From Mesorhizobium loti (GTDB lineage Bacteria; Pseudomonadota; Alphaproteobacteria; Rhizobiales; Rhizobiaceae): DNA of 64,000 bases. The notes beneath the pieces are model-generated. The model saw nothing but the letters and a program-made list of their open reading frames with translations, had not been told where the DNA came from and ran no database searches. The position numbers were made by a program, and so were the translations under genes. The stretch covers positions 2,919,001 through 2,983,000 of the forward strand of contig CP050293.1 in NCBI GenBank assembly GCA_014189435.1. The letters are read 5' to 3'. The number at the start of each line of letters is the position of its first letter. Within the stretch, counting starts at the first letter, position 1. This document shows positions 18,525-25,475 of this stretch, piece by piece.

Positions 18525-18545
18525 TTCTCCCGAAGATCGAGAGAA
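18525..18545. promoter_or_regulatory. Candidate LysR-binding site (TTCTC-N11-GAGAA)
   Basis: A dyad with five-base arms and an 11-base spacer fits the LysR T-N11-A type of site. It starts four bases upstream of the LysR start codon and about 95 bases before the divergent NmrA-like gene. This is a usual place for autorepression and activation of the neighbour. Confidence 0.4.
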
Positions 18546-18640
18546 TCTATCGCAGTATCGATGAATTGTAACGCGGTTCGCGAGATTTTATTGTCCCAGC
18601 AAGAAGGCCCGAAAGGGCAGGCTTGATGGAAGGAAATGTC

Positions 18641-19526
18641 ATGCGAGCACCCAATTCGACTGTCCTGGTTGTCGGCGCCACAGGTCGATTTGCCGGACTG
18701 GTCGTGCCTGAACTTGTCCGCCGCAATGCCAATGTTCGAGCGCTCGTTCGCGACCATCCCGCCAACATCGAAAAGGCCAGGAAGCTCGGAGCATCCGAGG
18801 TCGCGATCGGAGATTTGCGCAACCATCAGAGTCTGGAAAGCGCCGTCGAGGGCGTCGACGGCGTCTTTCACATCGGGCCGGCTTTTGCTCCCGATGAAGC
18901 CGCGATGGGTGTTGCCATGGTTGAAGCGGCGAGCCGGGCAGGCGTTCGAAAATTCGTCTTCTCGTCAGTGATCCAGCCTACCAATACGAGACTGGAAAAC
19001 CACGCGAGCAAAGTGCCGGTCGAAGCCGCTCTCTACTCGACTGACATGGAATACACCATTCTGCACCCAGCCAATTTCATGCAGAACATCGAGGCGGCCT
19101 GGCCGTCGGTCATCGAGCATAGCGTCTTCTCGGAACCGTTTCCAACGACAGCAAAGGTGGCGCGTGTCGATTACCGCGATGTCGCCGAAGTGGCTGCGAT
19201 CGCGTTGACCGAATCGCGACTGTCCTATGCAACGCTTGAACTTTGCGCCGGTACGCACAGCCGCGACGAGATCGTTTCAATGATGGGTGAGGAACTTGGC
19301 CGCCCGATCTCTGCCGGCGAGCCGACGTTTGAAGAATGGGCGGCGAATGCCCGCCTCCCCCTACAGCGACTGCCAGATGCAGTTGCTGGCCAAGGTACAC
19401 GCCCACTACGCTCAATATGGCCTTGGCGGAAACAGCCTGGCGTTGCGTGCCGCCCTGGGCCGCGAGCCACGCTCTTTGCAAAGCTTCATTCGCGAACTGA
19501 CCCTGCGAACGGCGCACGCCGCCTGA
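18641..19526 (+). pseudogene. NmrA-like NAD(P)-binding oxidoreductase, frameshifted
   Basis: An atypical short-chain dehydrogenase of the NmrA family begins VLVVGATGRFAGLVVPELV, the Rossmann glycine motif, and continues through FVFSSVIQP and YTILHPANFMQNI. The frame runs to about codon 239, then is lost. The expected C-terminus (PYSDCQMQLLAKVHAHYAQ, ending at 19526) continues in the next frame. One extra C in the run 19357-19361 (five instead of four) explains the break, and removing it gives 295 residues. ATG 18641 has AAGGA seven bases upstream. Read uncorrected, the frame continues into the next gene, giving a false 483-residue protein. Either a consensus error or a recent mutation. Confidence 0.85.
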
Positions 19527-19573
19527 TCGCCGTCACAACGGCTCCATTCACATTTTCTGACCAGGAGATTTTC

Positions 19574-19841
19574 ATGTCACGCGATAAGGTTTTGAAATTG
19601 AGAAAACTACCGCCTTCCTACGGCGTGGTGGTGATGCCGTTCGTTCTTTCAATCCTCATGTCCTGCATTGTCTCCGCGGTTTCGACCGCAATAGGCACGG
19701 GCTGGGCGAGCGGTTTCGTGGCGACTTGGTCGTATGCGTGGGGGAGCATCATGGCTTGTCGCGTTTCCAAGCCTGCTGATGGTCCTTCCAATCGTACGCC
19801 GGATCGTCGCAATGATCGTCGATCAGCCCGCCCGCTCCTAG
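19574..19841 (+). pseudogene. DUF2798 small membrane protein, frameshifted
   Basis: The protein starts MSRDKVLKLRKLPPSYGVVV and has the first membrane helix of the DUF2798 family (MPFVLSILMSCIVSAVSTA). After FVATWSYAWG the frame is lost. The expected second helix (SWLVAFPSLLMVLPIVRRIV, stop at 19841) is in another frame. One extra G in the run 19740-19744 accounts for this, and the corrected length is 88 residues with two membrane helices. CAGGAG lies upstream of the ATG. It follows the NmrA-like gene on the same strand and may be co-transcribed. Function of the family is unknown. Confidence 0.8.
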
Positions 19842-19945
19842 GGCCACGTTCGCATCCGCGTGTGTTTTTGATCTTGGGGTGGCTCGATTCCGCTCGCGCC
19901 GCTGCAAGTTATCTACGGATCACAGTACCCGCCAGACAGGAGCAA

Positions 19946-20851
19946 TCAGTCGGGAAGCGGCAGCGGCGTGTCACTCAAGGTCCGCAGGTAAGCGATGACG
20001 TCTGCTCGCTGCTTCTCGTCCTGCAGACCCGGGAAAATCATATCTGTTCCAGGCAAAGTAAGTGCGGGGTTTGAGATAAAAAAATTGAGTTCCTCGAAAG
20101 TCCAATCGCCGCCGGCGTCCTTCAGGCTTGACGAATACTCGACATCGCTTTGCGAAGCCTTCCGCCGCCCTACGATGCCCCACAGACTGGCTTTTTTGGA
20201 AACCTTGACCCCCGGCGCTGCAAGATGACAAACCCCGCACGTTCTGCCGAAAATTTCTTTGCCCGATTCAGCGTTTGCCGATGCAAGTCGTGGCGAAATC
20301 GGCGCTAGGGCCGGCCGTGCGGCGCCATGCCTGCGCAAGTAGGCCACGACGTCGTCGTGACCACTGAGCTTGGCCAAATGTATGGGCGGATTTCCATTCG
20401 ATGTCAGTGCATTGACCTCTGCTCCGGCATCCACAAGATGGATGACGCATTGAAGGCAGCCATTCTCGGCAGCCACGTGCAGCGGGGTCTGGGCTTTAGC
20501 CACCTGATTTGGATTAGCCCCATTGTCGAGCAACAGCTTTACGATGTCGGCGTACCCACCCTTGTTGGCGGCGTAGAGTGGCGTTCTTTGCCAACTGACG
20601 GGCAGGTTAACGTCCGCCCCACGATTGATCAGAAGTTTTGCCAACTCGACATGTCCGGCTTCGCAGGCGATGTAGAGCGCCGTGACACCGTCAATTTCGT
20701 TGACAGCCGCGCCTTTGTCCAAGGCGGACGTCACCGCTGCGACGTCGCCATTCCTGACAAGGTCACCTAAGTCGCTCGCCTGGGCGGGCAGTGTAAAAAG
20801 CCACAGGACCCACGAAGCCCTTATCACCCACATGCGCCCCCGCTTGATCAT
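19946..20851 (-). CDS. Exported ankyrin-repeat / cytochrome c fusion protein
   Basis: A 301-residue protein. A signal peptide ends near LPAQA-S (residue 25). Four to five ankyrin repeats cover about 27-180 (e.g. DGVTALYIACEAGHVELAKL, QTPLHVAAENG). A class I cytochrome c domain follows, with haem motif CGVCH at 205-209 and axial Met271 in GTDMIFPG. Export fits haem attachment in the periplasm. The start at 20851 has AGAGG upstream. The ankyrin part probably binds a protein partner that exchanges electrons with the haem domain. Neighbours give no clue to the pathway. Confidence 0.9.
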   Translation of the reverse strand: MIKRGRMWVIRASWVLWLFTLPAQASDLGDLVRNGDVAAVTSALDKGAAVNEIDGVTALYIACEAGHVELAKLLINRGADVNLPVSWQRTPLYAANKGGYADIVKLLLDNGANPNQVAKAQTPLHVAAENGCLQCVIHLVDAGAEVNALTSNGNPPIHLAKLSGHDDVVAYLRRHGAARPALAPISPRLASANAESGKEIFGRTCGVCHLAAPGVKVSKKASLWGIVGRRKASQSDVEYSSSLKDAGGDWTFEELNFFISNPALTLPGTDMIFPGLQDEKQRADVIAYLRTLSDTPLPLPD

Positions 20852-20997
20852 TGTATCCTCTCTGATGAGGGTTCCATGACGGGTTTATCTTAGAACAAGG
20901 GCTTGCTGGCGGCGGGCATGGCAACGGTAGCCGAAAATGGCCGCTTCGCCTCGGAAGCAGACATACGTGTTTGATCTAACCATGCCTGACTCGCCCG

Positions 20998-21603
20998 TTA
21001 CATCGGCCCGGGCATCATCTTGGTCGGCTTTTCCAGCATCGGAAACTCGGCCTTGCTGCATTTCACGTTCGGGTTCGTCGGACTGAACATGCCGTTCGGG
21101 TTGTCGCCGAACCAGGCGTGAAGATCATAGTGCACGAACTCCTTCGGGATGAGCGGGTAGTGTCCCTCCATCGGGCCCATGAAGGTTTGGCCAAACAGCT
21201 TCGGCGGCGCCTTGATGTCCGGCGTCAGCGGCACGAGCCATTCCACCCCGACCAGGCGCAGACCCTTTTTCGTGGGCTCGTAAATCAGCACATTGGGGTG
21301 CATCGGGTCGAGTTTCTGGCCGACACTCGGGACATTGACGAAATGGATACCCATGGCGCCCTTCGGGTAATCCATCGCGCCCGGTATCTTTTCGCCGCTG
21401 AAATAGACGCAGCCGACTGTCGACAGATAAAGGTCGCGGACGGCCGCGGTGTAGTCCTCATATTTGGCGAGGGACTTTTTCAAGGCATCGATGTCGGCCT
21501 TGTTGGCGTCCTCGGCCAGGGCCGTAGCGATGCCCAACCATGCGCTTGCGAGACTTGTAAAAGCGAGGACGCCGCAGCGCCCAAGGGTGGCTGTTCTTGC
21601 CAT
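20998..21603 (-). CDS. Hypothetical exported protein
   Basis: A 201-residue protein with a signal peptide (GVLAFTSLASAWLGIATALA-ED). The mature part is rich in Pro, Gly and Met, with one cysteine at GCVYFSGEK and another near the end (NVKCSKAEFP). Phrases such as GAMGIHFVNVPSVGQKLDPMHPN and HYDLHAWFGDNPNGMFSP suggest a family of secreted proteins with histidines that could bind metal. No named family is recognised. It has its own upstream spacer, so it is probably transcribed alone. Confidence 0.8.
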   Translation of the reverse strand: MARTATLGRCGVLAFTSLASAWLGIATALAEDANKADIDALKKSLAKYEDYTAAVRDLYLSTVGCVYFSGEKIPGAMDYPKGAMGIHFVNVPSVGQKLDPMHPNVLIYEPTKKGLRLVGVEWLVPLTPDIKAPPKLFGQTFMGPMEGHYPLIPKEFVHYDLHAWFGDNPNGMFSPTNPNVKCSKAEFPMLEKPTKMMPGPM

Positions 21604-21800
21604 GCATTCCTCCCAGACTACTGATCTGGCCGTGCAAGACCGAGGCGGAAAAATGCTGATTTCGCGGCCAGTTGTACCGCCTCATCCCCTCTGGAACAGC
21701 GATGATGCTATTCCTTTCCATGGCTGCGGGAAAGCTATATTTTAGCAATAGCTAATCTTATGATGTCCTATCGAAGAGCGGCGGCATCAGCTCAAACGAA

Positions 21801-21824
21801 AACGGCCCCCATCGGGGGGCCGTT
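21801..21824 (-). terminator. Rho-independent terminator of the OmpA-like lipoprotein gene
   Basis: AACGGCCCCC pairs with GGGGGCCGTT in a ten-pair stem with a short loop. Read on the minus strand it begins about 22 bases after the lipoprotein stop and is followed by TTCGTTTGAG. Confidence 0.75.
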
Positions 21825-21846
21825 TCGCATTGACTTGCCGAACAGC

Positions 21847-22497
21847 TCAGGTGAGCGGCGACAACTGGATCTCGACGCGACGGTTCTGGGCGCGGCCTTC
21901 GGACGTGGCGTTGGATGCGACGGGACGCGTCTTGCCGAAACCGGTGACGGCGAAGCGGCGCTGATCGACGCCCTGGCCGGACAGATAGTTGGCGACCGCC
22001 AGAGCGCGGCGCTGCGACAGGTCGAAATTGTGCTGGTCGCCGCCGGTCGAATCGGTGTGGCCGAAGACGTCGACCGTGGTCTGCTTGAACTTCTTCAGCA
22101 CCAGCGCAACCGAGTTCAGCACCTGGTAGAAGCCGGGCTTCACCGCATCCTGATCCGAGTTGAAGGTGATGTCCGACGGCATGTTGAGGATGATCTGGTC
22201 GCCGCTGCGGGTGACGCTGACGCCGGTGCCCTCGAGCTGCCGGCGCAGTTCGGCTTCGTTCTGGTCCATGGTGGCGCCGATGGCGCCGCCGGCCAGCGCG
22301 CCGATGCCGGCGCCGATCAGCGCGTTGCGGCGGTCATTGCCGCCGGCAAGCAGGCCAAGGCTGGCACCCGCCAGGGCGCCAAGGCCGGCGCCGGCCGCCG
22401 TGTTGGAAATCTTCTGGTCGCCGGTATACGGATCGGTGGTGGTGCAGGCACTCACGAGCACAGCCGTCGCCACGACGACGAGCACAGTCTTTTTCAT
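21847..22497 (-). CDS. OmpA-family outer-membrane lipoprotein
   Basis: A 216-residue lipoprotein. The signal peptide ends in the lipobox LVSAC (Cys18). A glycine-rich segment (AAGAGLGALAGASLGLLAGG, plus a second copy, GAGIGALAGGAIGATM) resembles Gly-zipper domains. The C-terminal OmpA domain contains the peptidoglycan-binding elements FGHTDSTG, LSQRRALAVANYL and NRRVEI. It probably tethers the outer membrane to peptidoglycan, like YiaD. The ATG at 22497 is chosen because the signal peptide begins there. Confidence 0.92.
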   Translation of the reverse strand: MKKTVLVVVATAVLVSACTTTDPYTGDQKISNTAAGAGLGALAGASLGLLAGGNDRRNALIGAGIGALAGGAIGATMDQNEAELRRQLEGTGVSVTRSGDQIILNMPSDITFNSDQDAVKPGFYQVLNSVALVLKKFKQTTVDVFGHTDSTGGDQHNFDLSQRRALAVANYLSGQGVDQRRFAVTGFGKTRPVASNATSEGRAQNRRVEIQLSPLT

Positions 22498-22673
22498 AGG
22501 ATCGTCCCTCTCCAAGTCACGCCTTGCGGTGGCGCCAAATCAGCCCTTCCCGCGACTTGTACCATGAAATGCGGCGAAAAGCGGAACGGCAAAAGCGCCG
22601 CCCACGGCTTTTCCCGGAGGGCCAATTCCTCGGCGTGATTGCGCATCTTCGTGCTGGGATGGCCTGAACTGGG

Positions 22674-23042
22674 CTACCAGAGATTCTTGCCGTCGATGAT
22701 CACCAGTTCGACCTTGTCGAGATCGAAATCGTCGAACAGCCGCGCGTTGACGCTGATCTTGGGATTGTCGAAATCCGGCTCGCCGGTCGACCAATCCGGC
22801 GTTTGCGTGAACGTGCCGCAGCCGCAGGTGGCGCAAAAACCGTGCTTTACGGTTTTCGATCCCCACTGGTAGACAGAAACGTTTTCAGCTGGGCTGGTGA
22901 GCTTGAATTGCGATGGGATGTAGTAGGCCCAGAGCGAGCCGCGTTTCGAGCAGAACGAACAGGTGCATTGCGTCACCGTCTGCGGTGCCTGCGAAACCTC
23001 GAATGTCGTCGCCTTGCAATGACAGCTTGCCTTGATGGTCAT
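22674..23042 (-). CDS. GFA family (CENP-V/GFA zinc-binding) protein
   Basis: A 122-residue small zinc protein. The cysteine pattern of the GFA fold is complete: CHC near the start, CTCSFC at about 29-34 and CATCGC at about 72-77. AGGAGG precedes the ATG at 23042. The family is named for glutathione-dependent formaldehyde-activating enzyme, but most members have no demonstrated activity. A second GFA gene lies 700 bases upstream on the same strand. Confidence 0.88.
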   Translation of the reverse strand: MTIKASCHCKATTFEVSQAPQTVTQCTCSFCSKRGSLWAYYIPSQFKLTSPAENVSVYQWGSKTVKHGFCATCGCGTFTQTPDWSTGEPDFDNPKISVNARLFDDFDLDKVELVIIDGKNLW

Positions 23043-23197
23043 CAACGAATTCCTCCTGTCGCCCGCCCTGTGCGGCAAAGGCAGCATAAAGAGGTGCTCC
23101 TGACAACTGTCTGTCAGCAGGCGTCCACCGAAGCGCACAAACCCGAACTGCGGCCCCCGTCACACGCGACCGTGGATGTCCGACCGCCGTCCCGTCG

Positions 23198-23572
23198 TCA
23201 ATAGGAGCGCGGCGGCACGAACAGGCAGATCGTCTTGCCAGCGTCGAGACCGGCCTGATGCGCGCACCAGTGGAACTCGCCGTCCGGGCTGTCCTTGACA
23301 CGCTTGTCGCTCATCGGAACGACCTCACCCGTCCCGGCGATGACATAGCCCTCGGGTTTCTCCAACACTTCGCCGGTATGGGTGGTGCGACAATCATAGT
23401 TGGCGCAGCAGGCGAATGGGTAACTCCAGCCTTGCGGCTTTGCCGCCGTCGGCGTGGCGTCGTGCGCCAAGGCAGATGCCGTCAGCATTGCGGTCGCGCC
23501 GATTGCCAACAGGGAAAACAAAAGTCGGCCAGCCGGTTGAACGGCATTGGCCGATCTGGATGTGGCAGACAT
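23198..23572 (-). CDS. Hypothetical exported protein, cysteine-containing
   Basis: A 124-residue protein with a signal peptide (LLFSLLAIGATAMLTASALA-HD). The mature part of about 85 residues has five cysteines (FACCANYDC, FHWCAHQ, KTICLF), consistent with disulfides or metal binding. It is flanked by two GFA genes on the same strand. No named domain is recognised. Confidence 0.8.
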   Translation of the reverse strand: MSATSRSANAVQPAGRLLFSLLAIGATAMLTASALAHDATPTAAKPQGWSYPFACCANYDCRTTHTGEVLEKPEGYVIAGTGEVVPMSDKRVKDSPDGEFHWCAHQAGLDAGKTICLFVPPRSY

Positions 23573-23764
23573 GGAAACGTTCCTTTCAAACGAGCGTCAA
23601 GCGTTTCGCTTGCCCGTTCCCGGAACGTGTCTTCCCAGCGGCCAGATCGTCAGCTTGCAGATATGCCGCGACCGGCCATAAATGCTTTTTGTCTCCCCTC
23701 AATGCATGGATGGTGAGCGCAAATGTGAGTCGGCGCAAGAAATTGCTGTGTGGCCGGCCGCAGC

Positions 23765-24187
23765 CTATTCGCCGACGGATCCGGCAGCCACGACGTGCTC
23801 TTCATACTGCGGCAGATCGTCGGTGATGGTGAACCAGCCGGCCTTCGAGCCGACGAAAATATGCGCGGTTGGACGAATGGCCGGATCGTCGACAAGGGTT
23901 CCCATGGCGACATGAACGTAGGCGCCGTCGCGCACGAGCGAATAAAGCAAGGAGCCGCAGCGGCCGCAATGCGCGTCATGGCCGCTTTCGTCGCCGAAAA
24001 TCAGGAGTTCGTCATGCCCGGCGGTGAGGGCAAACTTGCCGCGTTCGATGCCGGCGAAAGGCTTGAAGGCCGAACCGGTGGTGCGCCGGCAGTTCGAACA
24101 ATGGCAATTCGCGGCATAGACGAATTCGTCGGCGACCTCGTAGTGAACCGCGCCGCAAAAGCACTTTCCGGTGAGCTTGCTGGGCAC
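23765..24187 (-). CDS. GFA family (CENP-V/GFA zinc-binding) protein
   Basis: A 140-residue GFA-fold protein with GKCFCGAVHYE, CHCSNCRRTTG and HCGRCGSLLY as zinc-binding cysteines. The GTG at 24187 is chosen because AAAGGAGG lies five bases upstream; an ATG at 24208 would put that ribosome-binding site inside the coding sequence. It is only distantly like the GFA protein at 22674. Confidence 0.88.
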   Translation of the reverse strand: MPSKLTGKCFCGAVHYEVADEFVYAANCHCSNCRRTTGSAFKPFAGIERGKFALTAGHDELLIFGDESGHDAHCGRCGSLLYSLVRDGAYVHVAMGTLVDDPAIRPTAHIFVGSKAGWFTITDDLPQYEEHVVAAGSVGE

Positions 24188-24226
24188 CCGTTCCTCCTTT
24201 GCCTCCACGCCAGGTATGTCCCGATT

Positions 24227-25358
24227 CTAGTCCAGGTCCGCCACCGCTTCACCCGCGCCGCCTTCGATGCGCTGCGACAACGAGGCTTCCATGAAATCGT
24301 CGAGGTCGCCATCGAGCACGCTCGACGGGCTGGTGCTCTCGACGCCGGTGCGGAGATCCTTCACCAGCTGATAGGGCTGCAGCACATAGGAGCGGATCTG
24401 GTGACCCCAGCCGATGTCGCTCTTCGACGCCTCGGTGGCATTGGCCACCGCTTCTCGCTTCTTCAGCTCTTCCTCGTAGAGCCGCGAGCGCAGCATTTCC
24501 CAGGCCTTGGCCTTGTTCTTGTGCTGCGAGCGTTCGGCCTGGCAGGCGACCGCGATGCCCGTGGCGATATGGGTGATACGGACCGCTGAATCCGTCGTGT
24601 TGACGTGCTGGCCGCCCGAACCGGACGAGCGATAGGTGTCGATGCGCACGTCGGATTCCGAGACGTCGATCTCGATCCTGTCATCGACGACTGGATAGAC
24701 CCAGATGCTGGAGAAGGACGTATGGCGGCGCGCATTGCTGTCATAGGGCGAAATGCGCACCAGGCGATGCACGCCGGACTCCGTCTTCAGCCAGCCATAG
24801 GCGTTGTGGCCCTTGATCAGCAGCGTGGCGGATTTGATGCCGGCTTCTTCGCCGTCATGCATTTCCAGCACCTCGACCTTGAAGCGCCGCCGCTCGGCCC
24901 AGCGCGTGTACATGCGCAGCAGCATCGAGGCCCAGTCCTGGCTTTCGGTGCCGCCGGCGCCGGCATGGACTTCGAGGTAGGTGTCATTTGAGTCGGCTTC
25001 GCCCGACAGCAGCGTCTCGACCTGGCGGGCCTTCGCTTCGCCCTGCATCGAACGGATCGCGGCTTCAGCCTCGGCGATGACGCCCTCGTCGCGTTCTTCC
25101 TCGCCGAGTTCGATCAGGCCGATATTGTCTTCCAGCGCCTGCGTCAGACCTTTCACCGAGGCGATGCCTTCTTCGAGGCCCTGGCGTTCGCGCATCAGCT
25201 TCTGCGCTTCCAGCGGTTCGTTCCAGAGGCTGGCGTCCTCGGCGCGCACATTGAGGTATTCAAGCCGCTTTATGGCCTGATCCCAGTCAAAGATGCCTCC
25301 TCAGCAGGGTTATCGCCTGCCTGATCTCGTCGACAATATTCTGCGTTTCCGCGCGCAT
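24227..25358 (-). CDS. prfB: Peptide chain release factor 2, with programmed +1 frameshift
   Basis: Release factor 2 terminates translation at UGA and UAA. The first 23 codons from ATG 25358 ([14 protein letters not shown]...RRHL) end at CTT-TGA-C. Reading continues in the +1 frame as [13 protein letters not shown], giving 376 residues, the normal length. The catalytic GGQ motif is in [15 protein letters not shown], and the stop-codon recognition motif reads SPY in [16 protein letters not shown], where SPF is the enterobacterial form. Annotating only the long frame (from 25249) would lose the N-terminus. Low RF2 favours the shift, so the gene autoregulates. Confidence 0.95.
25286..25301 (-). 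promoter_or_regulatory. prfB programmed frameshift site
   Basis: On the minus strand AGGAGG (25296-25301) is followed by a three-base spacer and the slippery stop CTT-TGA-C (25286-25292). Spacing and sequence match the Escherichia coli prfB site, where the internal Shine-Dalgarno pairing pushes the ribosome +1 at the UGA. Confidence 0.95.
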
Positions 25359-25431
25359 GGCTGGCTGTTCTGTCCTGTTTGCTGAAATCGGTCGGCGCGA
25401 TACATAGGGAGGCCGCCGCCGGCTGTAAAGC

Positions 25432-25458
25432 AAAATGGGCTGGCGCAAGGCCAGCCCA
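25432..25458 (-). terminator. Rho-independent terminator of the PBP1A gene
   Basis: TGGGCTGGC and GCCAGCCCA form a nine-pair stem (25436-25458). Read on the minus strand, it is followed by TTTTGCTTT. It lies just after the PBP1A stop. Confidence 0.85.
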
Positions 25459-25475
25459 TCCGCTCCTGAAAATCG

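Noticed and set aside
18623..20074. A single 483-residue protein joining the NmrA-like and DUF2798 genes
   Set aside because: Known C-terminal sequences of both families appear in other frames, so the long frame is an artefact of two one-base insertions.
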